This document shows positions 1 to 8,851 of a DNA stretch of 64,000 nt, one piece after another (positions within the stretch are counted from its first letter, which is position 1; the number at the start of each line of letters is the position of its first letter). The DNA lies in contig NZ_RCUA01000032.1 in NCBI RefSeq assembly GCF_003731635.1, forward strand, positions 124,548-188,547, in the 5' to 3' direction. The notes under the pieces were generated by a model. It was given only the letters and a program-made list of their open reading frames with translations, did not search any database and was not told where the DNA came from. The translations under genes and the position numbers were made by a program. The stretch comes from Marisediminitalea oceani (GTDB lineage: Bacteria; Pseudomonadota; Gammaproteobacteria; Enterobacterales; Alteromonadaceae).

Positions 1-1898
1 AGGTACTAATTTATAGAGATCAATACAAAGCTTTAGCTATATTTCAGGGAAGCGATATTGATGTCAACGAATTGGTAACATCAACCGTAGATGCTATCAA
101 GGATGGTATTGATTGGGTTGCAGAGATTCAATCAACCAAGCATGTTTTAGCAACTGCACACTATCATAAGAAAGGAACGATGAGATGGGCTGATGTTACT
201 TTGCTTAGTGAGCGTAATATCAGTTCGGTTGACAATATTTCTGAAATCCCAAAAGATAATGAACCCTTTTTGTACTTCTTTGTTCCAACATCTGTTTCTA
301 CACTTCAAGCTTTAAATCGGTCTTCAAATGTACACAAAAGGATTGTGCTCGGTCGTAATGTAACACCAGAGAGTTTAAAAAGTCTCGCTATTGAGCAGAT
401 AGCTCTTAGAAAAATTTTAAAAATTAATAAAGCTTTGGCGCATGACAAGATTGCCAAAGAAGAAATTACGAGCAGACTTCAAGCCAACGATAGAGCTTTG
501 GAAAGTGAGTTAGAAGTAATCTTTAATAAAGCAGAGTGGTTGTATTGTGGTAAGTCATACAATGACAAGAATCTAAATTCACTTGTTTCTAAATTTGCAG
601 ACGAAATTTACCCTCAATCTCCAGTTATCATTAACGAACTAGTTAACCGTAACAAGCCTTCTGGTAGTGCTAACGCAGCAATTAAAAAGTTAGTGCTGGC
701 GATGGCGGAGAACTACGATCAAGAGCTATTAGGGCTGCCTGAAGATACTTTCCCTGCTGAAAAAGGACTATATTTTTCGTGTTTGAAAAACTTTGGAATA
801 CACGCCCAGGAAAAAAACGCAGAGTGGGGATTTGTTGAGTTTATTAGAGATGAAAATGAACTCGTAGATCAATTATTCCATAACACTCACGAGCAGTTAG
901 TATTGAAAGCTCAATCACCGGTTTGGTTATCTGAAATAGACGCCTACTGGGCAGCTCCACCTTATGGTTTAACGAAAGGGATTCGTACAGTTTGGCTCAT
1001 GGCCTTCGTGCTACAGCATATGAAAGACTATGCGTTTTACGATAAAAATGAGTCTACAGGGGAAGTGATTTTCATAACTCAACCTGATGACGAGTTTGCC
1101 TTGAAGCTTTTTCAGAAGCCTCAAAGCGTCGCTGTACAAGCTATTCAAATAGACCAAGGAAAAACAGCGTATCTAAACAAGTTGGCGGAGGCTCTTGATT
1201 TAGTGACAGGCAATGAATTTGGGTACGCAAAAGAAGTTACTCCCCTAAGAATTGCAGAAGGTTTTGTTACATTCTTCTCGAAGCTGTCTAGTTGGACAGT
1301 TGCGACTAAAAATGTGCCAGCAAAAGGGCGTAAATTCATAGAAATCACAAGAAAAGCCTCGGATCCACATGATTATCTGTTCAAAGCAATACCATCGATT
1401 TTTGAGACGGCATTGGACAATATCACTATATTACAAGTAGAAGATTTATTACTCTCACTGCGGAACGCTCACCAAGAGATGATATCCAATTTTGAGATGA
1501 CGATTAGAAAGGCATTTGGAGAAAAGTTGATTTCCTCAGATGTTTGCGAAGCTGTAATTAGCTTTACTCACGATCATAAACTGAAATCATTTTCGCAGCG
1601 ATTGAGTGAGCGTAGAGATGGAGATAATAGCTGGGTATCAAACATTATTTCATTGCTTTCATCTAAATCGGAAAGAAATTGGGATGACCTTGCAATCAAT
1701 CGTGCTTCATCTGAACTACCTGAATTAGTTGAAAAATTCAAATTGGCTGCGCATCGTGCAGAATTTAAAGATATGGACTCTTTGTTAATAAAGCGAGAAT
1801 TTCAGAGCCAGGTGTCCTCTATCACTAAGTCACTTGATGGGTTGGATGTGAATAAGAAGCGTGCATTGTTAGTGGCGTTATTGGACGAGCTAAATTAA
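1..1898 (+). CDS. ATPase-like protein, 5' end outside window (SspC-like candidate)
   Basis: The reading frame is open to the first base of the window, so this is the 3' part of a longer gene; the TTG at 72 is only the first start-like codon in it. At least 630 residues are visible. No Walker motif is seen, so an ATPase core, if present, must lie upstream. A stretch with NELVNRNKPSGSANAA followed by a GLYFSCLKNFGIH segment recalls the middle or C-terminal part of the large ATPases of phosphorothioation and BREX systems. Its stop overlaps the ribosome-binding site of the SspD-like gene, so the two are co-transcribed. By analogy with sspBCD operons it would be SspC, the ATPase of single-strand phosphorothioation. 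The identity rests mainly on context; a BREX-type ATPase is the alternative. Confidence 0.5.
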   Translation, partial: VLIYRDQYKALAIFQGSDIDVNELVTSTVDAIKDGIDWVAEIQSTKHVLATAHYHKKGTMRWADVTLLSERNISSVDNISEIPKDNEPFLYFFVPTSVSTLQALNRSSNVHKRIVLGRNVTPESLKSLAIEQIALRKILKINKALAHDKIAKEEITSRLQANDRALESELEVIFNKAEWLYCGKSYNDKNLNSLVSKFADEIYPQSPVIINELVNRNKPSGSANAAIKKLVLAMAENYDQELLGLPEDTFPAEKGLYFSCLKNFGIHAQEKNAEWGFVEFIRDENELVDQLFHNTHEQLVLKAQSPVWLSEIDAYWAAPPYGLTKGIRTVWLMAFVLQHMKDYAFYDKNESTGEVIFITQPDDEFALKLFQKPQSVAVQAIQIDQGKTAYLNKLAEALDLVTGNEFGYAKEVTPLRIAEGFVTFFSKLSSWTVATKNVPAKGRKFIEITRKASDPHDYLFKAIPSIFETALDNITILQVEDLLLSLRNAHQEMISNFEMTIRKAFGEKLISSDVCEAVISFTHDHKLKSFSQRLSERRDGDNSWVSNIISLLSSKSERNWDDLAINRASSELPELVEKFKLAAHRAEFKDMDSLLIKREFQSQVSSITKSLDGLDVNKKRALLVALLDELN

Positions 1899-1912
1899 GG
1901 AGATTTAAAGCC

Positions 1913-3031
1913 TTGGATTCTAACAAAACGTTACATGTTTTAGGTCTATCTGGTGGAAAGGATAGTGCTGCGCTAGCCATGTATATGAGGGACAACTATC
2001 CAGATCTCGATATTCATTATTACTTCACTGATACAGGTAAAGAACTACCAGAAGTAAACATTTTTATCGATAAATTGAGAGGTTACCTGGGAAAGGAAAT
2101 CATTGACCCGTATGAAGAAGTCTTTACATCTAACCGAAAGAAGAAAGACTTCGACTATCATTTAGAACAGCATAAGAATTATTTACCTTCCCCTCAAGCT
2201 CGTTGGTGCACTATTCAAATGAAATTAGTGCCTTTTGAGCAATGGGTTAAGAAGAAAATAGAAGAGGAAGGTTTTACCGAAATAATTTCTTATGTTGGTA
2301 TTCGTGCCGACGAACCCGAACGTGATGGTTTCTTAACAAACAATGTAACGGAAGAGTTTATAACCATCAAAATGCCTTTCAGAGAAGATGGTTTAAATCG
2401 TCAGGATATACTCAATATCTTGCAACAAGCTGATTTGTATAGCGATGATGAAGAAGTTAAAGCTTTCAGGGAAGTAAAGTTAGGCTGCAATGGCATAGAG
2501 CAAATGTTGCCAGAAGAGCTTCTCTTTGGACATTTTGAGCAAAGATTAAAACTTATAAAGTCAAACCCTAATCATCCATATTATGGCTCGAATATCGATG
2601 TATCTACACTTGCAAAGGTAGTGAGTGCGATGGATCAAGGTAAACCTGGCTATTATGGCTGGCGATCTCGAAGTGGTTGTACATTTTGCTTTTATCAACA
2701 AAAAATTGAATGGCTTCGATTAATGGAAATTTATCCTGATGCATATGAAGAAGCCAAACAATACGAGAAAGCTGCTGAAGACGAAAGACCAGACGGTACG
2801 TTTTATTGGTTAGGTAAGGGGACGCCTCTTTCAGTTCTTGAAGATGAAGAACGAAAGCAAAAGATCTTGGAAAACCATAAAAAGCGTTATGATCGTTTTG
2901 TGAAAAAGCAAGAAAGACAAAGAGCAAGAAACCCACTACAAAAAATCATCTACTTTTCTGACGTTGACGTTATGGACGAAATTTATGACCAAGCTGAAGG
3001 TGGTGGTGCTTGTGTTACTTGTTATAAATAG
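1913..3031 (+). CDS. DndC/SspD-like PAPS-reductase-family protein
   Basis: An ATP-pyrophosphatase (PP-loop) protein of 372 residues with the N-terminal nucleotide-binding motif SGGKDS at residues 13-18. Cysteine pairs suited to an iron-sulfur cluster follow: RWC near residue 97, GCTFC in the last third and a terminal CVTC. Family members activate DNA with ATP and pass sulfur from a cysteine desulfurase into the backbone, giving phosphorothioate DNA. It starts at TTG, chosen because AAGGAG lies 10 bases upstream and overlaps the stop of the preceding ATPase-like gene. A cysteine desulfurase faces it convergently, which fits an Ssp system better than BREX type 4, which has a PAPS-reductase-like protein but no dedicated desulfurase that I know of. 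Confidence 0.75.
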   Translation: MDSNKTLHVLGLSGGKDSAALAMYMRDNYPDLDIHYYFTDTGKELPEVNIFIDKLRGYLGKEIIDPYEEVFTSNRKKKDFDYHLEQHKNYLPSPQARWCTIQMKLVPFEQWVKKKIEEEGFTEIISYVGIRADEPERDGFLTNNVTEEFITIKMPFREDGLNRQDILNILQQADLYSDDEEVKAFREVKLGCNGIEQMLPEELLFGHFEQRLKLIKSNPNHPYYGSNIDVSTLAKVVSAMDQGKPGYYGWRSRSGCTFCFYQQKIEWLRLMEIYPDAYEEAKQYEKAAEDERPDGTFYWLGKGTPLSVLEDEERKQKILENHKKRYDRFVKKQERQRARNPLQKIIYFSDVDVMDEIYDQAEGGGACVTCYK

Positions 3032-3099
3032 AAGCATCCGGTGGGATGGCTGACGTGGTCATTCTTAATTGGTAGTACAGGTAATGTGTAATTGATGCC

Positions 3100-4197
3100 T
3101 CAACGCCCCAGTTCTTCTGCAAATTTCATGAGTGAACTAGGGGTTGACTCAAAGTCTAAGCTTAGTCTAATAGTTCTTTGTGCTAAGTCTCTGTTTAGAG
3201 ATATACTTCTAAGGACATGTGATGGTTCTACCTCTTTCGAAGAACATGCAGAACCCTGTGCAATACAAAATAAATCGCTAGTTCTTTGAATAAACGTAGT
3301 AATATCAATTGTTGGGAACGTTAATGACAAAATATGAGGTAGAGTATCAGCCCCGTTCTCTATGAAGGGAATCTCCTGTCGAATAAGCTCTTCTCTCAGA
3401 CACTTTTTCAAAGAAAGGAAATTATGTTTTGTGTATAGAGTTGGGAAGGTACTAAGAGCTTTTCCAAACGATACAATGAGAGGTGACGGCAGAGTTCCAC
3501 CTCTTAAACCCATTTCTTGTCCAGCGCCATGGATAACAGGAACAATATTTTTGTTTCTAGCTTCTCTAACGTAAATAGCACCGATGCCTTTAGGGCCTCC
3601 AATTTTATGAGCAGAGATTGACATAAAATCAATATTTAAGTCATCGACGTCTATGTCTAACTTTCCAAAACTTTGGGCTGCGTCGGTATGGAAAGGAACG
3701 TTATAATCAAAACAAATTTTTCCTATCTCGCGAATGGGGTTAATTGTTCCAAGTTCATTATTAACGTGCATTATCGAAACCAGAGCAGTGTTGTCTGTTA
3801 TGGTGTTCCGCACTGCTTCTTGCTCAATAATACCGTCCTTGTTTGGGCTTAAATAGGTAACTTGGAAACCTTGTTGTTCCAGATAGCTACAAATGCTTAA
3901 AATACATTTGTGCTCAGTTTTGCTGGTGATAATGTGTCGTTTCTGTTGATTTACATTAAGGATGCTTTTCAAAGCAAGGTTATTAGACTCGGTAGCACCG
4001 CTGGTAAAAATTATCTCGCTTGGGTAAGCCCCGATGGTATCTGCAATTTCTTCCCTAACATTTTCAACCTTTTGTGCTGCCTGCAAGCCGCATTCATGAT
4101 CTGATGATGGGTTTGCGCTATTTGAAAGCTCGTCGATTAGCGCTTTTTTGGCGGCATCTAAAAGCGGAAATGAACCGGCAGAGTCAAAATATAGCAT
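3100..4197 (-). CDS. Cysteine desulfurase (SspA/DndA/IscS-like)
   Basis: A class V aminotransferase-fold, PLP-dependent enzyme of 365 residues that takes sulfur from cysteine as a persulfide. Visible landmarks are TSGATESNN (phosphate/PLP region, about 65-73), the HTDAAQ motif at 170-175, the PLP lysine in SAHKIGG (K198) and the persulfide cysteine in GSACSS (C318). Housekeeping IscS is about 404 residues and sits with iscU; this one is shorter and stands alone, convergent to the SspD-like gene with a 68-bp gap. It is therefore probably the sulfur donor for DNA phosphorothioation. It also lies downstream of, and in the same direction as, the recombinase operon, 160 bp away. Confidence 0.8.
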   Translation of the reverse strand: MLYFDSAGSFPLLDAAKKALIDELSNSANPSSDHECGLQAAQKVENVREEIADTIGAYPSEIIFTSGATESNNLALKSILNVNQQKRHIITSKTEHKCILSICSYLEQQGFQVTYLSPNKDGIIEQEAVRNTITDNTALVSIMHVNNELGTINPIREIGKICFDYNVPFHTDAAQSFGKLDIDVDDLNIDFMSISAHKIGGPKGIGAIYVREARNKNIVPVIHGAGQEMGLRGGTLPSPLIVSFGKALSTFPTLYTKHNFLSLKKCLREELIRQEIPFIENGADTLPHILSLTFPTIDITTFIQRTSDLFCIAQGSACSSKEVEPSHVLRSISLNRDLAQRTIRLSLDFESTPSSLMKFAEELGR

Positions 4198-4358
4198 TCA
4201 AATACCTAATCAATATAAGTCTGATTTCTATATTAATATTTTGCTTGGGTTAACGCCAATGTAAACAGAAATACAGTTATAGAATTCACTGTTTTTGAGC
4301 CTCTGTTAATGAATATTAAGGGTTATATAGGTTAAAATCGTCTCAATATAGTCTCAAT

Positions 4359-5675
4359 TCATATTCTGGACTGTGTATCATAATCAATGTAATTTTCCAT
4401 GAATCTTAGTATCTCTTCTTCTACGTTCACATCGTTCGATATTGCGTAGAACAGGGCCTCAGCTTTATCTAATCTTTCCAACTGTTTTTGTTTATTATGA
4501 ATGCGAATTTCCAAATTACGAATCAACTCTATATTGTTCATCTTTGCTGCTAATCCTTCACTTCGCGACAAAGCTAGATAGGGCCTCAAAGAGGTAATAT
4601 TTGAGTGACCAGCTTTTTCCGCAGCGCGAATTAGAACATCTTGAGCCGCTAGTGGTTGCCCCTTTGCATCAAAGCCATCATAAGACCCCACGATATCGGT
4701 TAAGCCCTTTGCTCGCACTCTATGCCCTGTACCTTTAATGCGTGCGGTTTTCATAAGTCCTGATATTCTTCTAGATATGTAATCTTCGTTCAACTCAGTC
4801 CCTTTCACATGATCAATTAGTACTTCTTGAGGTTCTTGATAGGAAACTCCCCGTTTTCTTGCCCTTTTTTTGGCCGCAGAAACTACTTTTGCCCGGTCAC
4901 CTTCAATGTAGTCCCTTATTGTTTCTATTGTTTCAGGTAGGAATTCTAAATCTCGTTTTTTACTACCTTTCCCAGTGACTTCAATATAGATAAGCATGTC
5001 ATTGTCTTTATGTTCACCTATTTCATCCCAGTCAGGAATATCTGACAATTTGATTTGCAAGGCCTCCATTCGTCTAGCTGAACGCTCGAACAATGTCAAA
5101 ATCAAAGAATCTCTAAAGCCAGTAATCTCGGATGATTCGAAGGCTTTTGCATGTAAAACCTCAATTTCGTCGTTCGTTGGAGTAGGTTGTGTTTTAGAGG
5201 ACACCGAATGCATGTGGGGCCACACCCAGTTTCCTTTTTCTGACTTTTTAGCTGAGACTGAATAATTTCTATCGTCGTTGTAAATAGCGACATGACCTCG
5301 TACTACTTTGTTTCTCTCTGCCCACACTAAAAATTCAAATATTATGCGAAGTATATTGTATACATAAGTCCTCGCTTTCCCTTGCTCATCGAGATATTCA
5401 TCTCTAAAATCTGTCAAATGATCATCAGTAGTGTCACACCAATTAAAATCATTTACCCTTGCGTCGAAAAATCGTAAAAATGTCTGTATTTGTTCAGCAT
5501 AAGTATTCACTGAACTTCTTGCATCTTTTGAGTTAAGTGCCTTGTATATTAAGAAGTTAGTGACTGCTTCAATAACCCCTTGCTCGTTGAAAAAGACTGG
5601 TATGCCGCTTTGAGGCTTCTTTTTGAACGTTCCCTGGAGAAGGCAATCTTCATCGGTTGTCCTAAAAAATATCAT
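4359..5675 (-). CDS. Tyrosine recombinase (site-specific integrase), 438 aa
   Basis: A phage-integrase-family recombinase. The catalytic set is recognisable: first arginine in SARRMEAL (R201/202), beta-hairpin lysine in GKGSKKR (about 239), HRVR (H318, R321), AGHS (H357) and the nucleophile in RPYL (Y366). An N-terminal SAM-like core-binding region covers roughly residues 35-125. A 70-residue C-terminal extension with a charged helix follows the tyrosine. Its start overlaps the helicase stop by four bases, making it the last gene of the six-gene recombination operon. It is the most canonical of the three recombinase-like proteins here and so the best candidate for the strand-cleaving integrase. 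Confidence 0.85.
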   Translation of the reverse strand: MIFFRTTDEDCLLQGTFKKKPQSGIPVFFNEQGVIEAVTNFLIYKALNSKDARSSVNTYAEQIQTFLRFFDARVNDFNWCDTTDDHLTDFRDEYLDEQGKARTYVYNILRIIFEFLVWAERNKVVRGHVAIYNDDRNYSVSAKKSEKGNWVWPHMHSVSSKTQPTPTNDEIEVLHAKAFESSEITGFRDSLILTLFERSARRMEALQIKLSDIPDWDEIGEHKDNDMLIYIEVTGKGSKKRDLEFLPETIETIRDYIEGDRAKVVSAAKKRARKRGVSYQEPQEVLIDHVKGTELNEDYISRRISGLMKTARIKGTGHRVRAKGLTDIVGSYDGFDAKGQPLAAQDVLIRAAEKAGHSNITSLRPYLALSRSEGLAAKMNNIELIRNLEIRIHNKQKQLERLDKAEALFYAISNDVNVEEEILRFMENYIDYDTQSRI

Positions 5676-7891
5676 GAAAAATATCCCTTAAGTTTATTAA
5701 GATAAAAGTCAAGTCCTTGCGTACGTTTACAAATAAATGGAGAGGATTCGATAGCTTGTTTTATTAATAGTTGTTCACCCACCAATACAACTTGCTTTAC
5801 CCCTCTTGTGAGCGCTGTATATATCCACGTTCTATCGAGCATAGTTTTGGTAACAACGGGTATTATTACTCTGCGAAATTGAGAGCCTTGCGCTTTGTGG
5901 CATGTAATGGCGTAGCCCCATTGCAGGTTAATTATGTCATCCTCATCCAGTAATACTTCACCGGTATCAAAAATCACTGACATAACTGGAGCCGGCATGT
6001 TTTTATCAATGGCTTCTTGAATTTCTTCCGCACTTACTATCCGTTCGATTCGCCCCAACGAACCATTCATGATATCTTTTTTCCAGTTGTTAGCCGTTGA
6101 GATGACGATATCTCCAAGTTTAAATCCGGTTGGTTTTGGGATACTCTTTCCAACACTAATAAAAACCTGTTCTTTATTACCTGTATATAGGTCTGATAAC
6201 CGCCTGTTTATACCTTGTGATCCCCACCCTTCGTCTCTAGTCGTTGGGCAAATGATCTTAGTATCAGCATTTTTGTCGTTTCCACCTAGCTCGCCAAAAA
6301 TCAATTCTATGTCGTGCAGGATTGTCTCTTTGCTAGAAGGGTAGAGCGAAACACCGTTACCTAGTCCTTGATAGGCAGGGATATTACGCCATTTGCCTTG
6401 TCTGAAAGCCTGTGATATCAAGGGTATTCCTGTTGTTTCGTCTTGTCGCCAAACTTTTGTTAGATGCTTAACGGAAACACTAGGCTCATCAACCAAAGTA
6501 TGGAATACCTTGCCTGCCCCAACAGGTGGTAACTGAGCAGCGTCTCCCACTAGCACAACTTTTTGACTTGCTTTTATACGCTTCAACACTCTTGTCATTG
6601 AATACAGATCAACCATTGAACATTCATCAATGATGATATGTGTCGCACTCTCAACTTGGCGTGAATTAAGTTTGTGCATGAAGCCCGCTATAGTAAATGA
6701 TTCACAGCCAGTTGCCTCATGCATTCGCCTGGCTGCTCTGCCTGCCAATGCCATTTGGATTGCACTACCGTTTGTTTTTTTTAAAAAATAATGCAGCACT
6801 TCGAGCACGCTCGTTTTGCCAACGCCAGCGCCACCTGTAATGATTGTAAGTGGTTTAGATAACGCAGACAGAACAGCCTGAATTTGTTCATCAGTTAGCG
6901 TATAGTTGTTATCCTGCCATTGGATAAATAAGTCTTCTATTAACGGTGTTTTCAGTTCTTCCTTTTTTAAACAGCGCTTTGTAACGTCTTCAGCAATAAA
7001 GGTTTCCTGTAGTGATGCTCCCCGGCTTTGATACAGATCGTTGTGGAGCCTAAGGAAAGCACCATTAGAGTAGCTGTGCGATAAGGCTTTGGGTGCAAGC
7101 TTAGAGCCTATCAGCTTTTCAACGCCGCTGAGCAGTGAGCTTGCATTCAAGGCTGTATTGCCATCGCGTGTATATGCCGTAAATAGTACCTCCGCGACCG
7201 CTGCATGCAGACGTCTGGGATCATCTGCCGCAATGTTGAACTGGTTTCTTGAGATTTTGTCTATTTTCTTCCAAGAGATCATAAAAGCGATTAAGCGGTA
7301 AGGGTCGGATTCTATTTTTTGTACGGCATCGTTTTTGTAAAAGGCGGTCAATTTCCGGCCTAACCAAACGGGTAACCCGTAAACATCAAGCCATTCAACT
7401 AACTTTCCTTGCTTTTCCGCATGCCAACCTTGGATTAAGGTAAACGCCTTATGTTCTGAAACGCCCTGTACGCTAGTTAGAGCGTCTAAATCCTTACTTT
7501 CGAGGACATCATATATATCTGTTGAAAAAGCCTTATAAAGAGCTGTAGCGCATTTGATTCCAACGTTTACAAAAACTTCATTGAAAGCAATGTAAGAAAT
7601 AAAGTTCTTACCTTTGGGCTGCATTTCAACGATTGATGTAGCTTTAATTTGATTTTCTACTTCGCCGGTGTACTTATTAATGAACTCACCATGCTCACGT
7701 CCTTGAACCTTGAATCGCTGCCCTTCATAGAGGCGAAAATCTGAGTCTGCAATCTTGCCCGTCAACAATACATTTAATTCTTCATCAGTCTTTTCACCGT
7801 CGTTACTAAGGACATATGCACTGAAGACGCAACCGTTGTTGCTCTTATATCTAATTCGGTTTACGACAACATTCTTTACAATACTTACCAA
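5672..7891 (-). CDS. RecD2-like superfamily 1B DNA helicase, 739 aa
   Basis: The architecture resembles RecD2: an N-terminal OB-like region (1-95), a helix-hairpin-helix region (about 105-215) and a two-domain SF1B helicase core. Visible motifs are the Walker A GGAGVGKT (353-360), DECSM (motif II, about 425), GDAAQLPPVG (motif III), a C-terminal CHKAQGSQF and YTALTR (motif VI). SF1B helicases move 5' to 3'. It overlaps both neighbours by a few bases and so is made with two recombinases. A dedicated helicase in an integrase operon suggests a need for single-stranded DNA or replication during mobility; this role is inferred. No recB or recC is nearby, so it is not the RecBCD subunit. Confidence 0.85.
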   Translation of the reverse strand: MVSIVKNVVVNRIRYKSNNGCVFSAYVLSNDGEKTDEELNVLLTGKIADSDFRLYEGQRFKVQGREHGEFINKYTGEVENQIKATSIVEMQPKGKNFISYIAFNEVFVNVGIKCATALYKAFSTDIYDVLESKDLDALTSVQGVSEHKAFTLIQGWHAEKQGKLVEWLDVYGLPVWLGRKLTAFYKNDAVQKIESDPYRLIAFMISWKKIDKISRNQFNIAADDPRRLHAAVAEVLFTAYTRDGNTALNASSLLSGVEKLIGSKLAPKALSHSYSNGAFLRLHNDLYQSRGASLQETFIAEDVTKRCLKKEELKTPLIEDLFIQWQDNNYTLTDEQIQAVLSALSKPLTIITGGAGVGKTSVLEVLHYFLKKTNGSAIQMALAGRAARRMHEATGCESFTIAGFMHKLNSRQVESATHIIIDECSMVDLYSMTRVLKRIKASQKVVLVGDAAQLPPVGAGKVFHTLVDEPSVSVKHLTKVWRQDETTGIPLISQAFRQGKWRNIPAYQGLGNGVSLYPSSKETILHDIELIFGELGGNDKNADTKIICPTTRDEGWGSQGINRRLSDLYTGNKEQVFISVGKSIPKPTGFKLGDIVISTANNWKKDIMNGSLGRIERIVSAEEIQEAIDKNMPAPVMSVIFDTGEVLLDEDDIINLQWGYAITCHKAQGSQFRRVIIPVVTKTMLDRTWIYTALTRGVKQVVLVGEQLLIKQAIESSPFICKRTQGLDFYLNKLKGYFS

Positions 7892-8298
7892 GGCAGGCGT
7901 CCTTGAACGGCTTGTTCATCATCAGACTCCAACCAACCTAATTCTAATAGTTTGTTTCTGTACTGGCTGTTTTCTTCCAGCAGTTGGGCGTTACGCTGTT
8001 CTAATTTCGATACACGTTGCATCAACAATTTCAAATCCTTGCTTTTTACTCCATGAGTCGGCTGGCGACGTGGTTTTATGCCTTTATCACGTAGCACTTT
8101 CTCGTATTCTGCAATGACTGTCTTGGCATGTTTATTCTGATTTGGCCAGTTTTGACTGCAACCAATCTGTTCACGTATCCATTCCCTACTTATACGGCCA
8201 TTCATTAATTCAACAGTGTCATTATTGAAAGCCTCTCTTAGCAGTTTATCGAGACCAGCTTCGTAACTGCCCCTCTTTACCTGATTATCAGTCCGCAT
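7885..8298 (-). CDS. Small coiled-coil accessory protein, 137 aa
   Basis: No family was recognised with certainty. The N-terminal 60 residues look like a small helical DNA-binding fold, with a REWIREQIGCSQNW segment that could be a helix-turn-helix; residues 90-117 form a coiled coil (KLEQRNAQLLEENSQYRNKL). This layout recalls TnpC of Tn554-type elements, a small coiled-coil protein that assists two tyrosine recombinases; that comparison is from memory and structural only. It overlaps the 187-aa gene upstream and the helicase downstream by 7-11 bases, so translation is probably coupled. Confidence 0.6.
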   Translation of the reverse strand: MRTDNQVKRGSYEAGLDKLLREAFNNDTVELMNGRISREWIREQIGCSQNWPNQNKHAKTVIAEYEKVLRDKGIKPRRQPTHGVKSKDLKLLMQRVSKLEQRNAQLLEENSQYRNKLLELGWLESDDEQAVQGRLPW

Positions 8299-8851
8299 TT
8301 AAGTCACCCATACCAAAATCGAGCCTTGTCACTTTTGACCTAGGCTTACTTTCATATTGAATTAACTTTTTGCGCAGCGCCAAATTCTCTTCGCGTGCAA
8401 CGTTGAGCGCAGACTTTAATTCTGCGATCTCTTCCTCCAGCCCTTGCTCTTTGCTTTTAAGTAAAGCAGTTTCTACTTTGAGTCGTTCTATCTCACTTGC
8501 ATATTGGACATATTTATTGGCAGCATTTTGAAGAGCAGCATCGAGGTTATTGTTGACTCTTTTTAACTCTGTCTTGGTTGTCTTTCTTCTAGGCTTTCTC
8601 GGCTTAAGCAACTCTTTCAAAAGGGAGTCTATTCTCTTTATTGTGTTGCCATGAAGTTTATGATTCGTTGTAAAGGAACTTGGACTACCAATTCGTTCGA
8701 TGCCAAGCTTCTGATTATCCCATTCACGAAGTTTATTTAAACTTTTGGGAAGTTCGATATCTGAAGTGCTTCCTGCTTTAATAGCCTTAAGCAGCTCGTA
8801 TCTTTTGTTAATCTGCTCTGTGAGTCTTTGTGCCTTTTCTGCATTACTCAC
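8288..8851 (-). CDS. Coiled-coil accessory protein, 187 aa
   Basis: Unrecognised. Residues 1-65 are predicted helical, 80-100 are very basic (KPRKPRRKTTKTELKR) and could touch DNA, and about 100-165 form a long coiled coil (an IERLKVETALLKSKEQ-type heptad pattern). It lies directly after the 701-aa recombinase with an 8-base overlap and before the 137-aa coiled-coil gene. The paired small coiled-coil genes suggest architectural or regulatory partners of the recombinases. It might correspond to the third protein of a published gamma-mobile-trio type module, but I cannot verify that. Confidence 0.6.
   Translation of the reverse strand: MSNAEKAQRLTEQINKRYELLKAIKAGSTSDIELPKSLNKLREWDNQKLGIERIGSPSSFTTNHKLHGNTIKRIDSLLKELLKPRKPRRKTTKTELKRVNNNLDAALQNAANKYVQYASEIERLKVETALLKSKEQGLEEEIAELKSALNVAREENLALRKKLIQYESKPRSKVTRLDFGMGDLNAD

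Noticed and set aside
1..3031. BREX type 4 genes
   Set aside because: The PAPS-reductase-like gene would fit, but a dedicated cysteine desulfurase and lack of PglZ or BrxL in view favour Ssp; upstream sequence is needed.
5672..7891. recD of RecBCD
   Set aside because: Has the RecD2 layout with N-terminal OB/HhH-like regions, and there is no recB or recC nearby.
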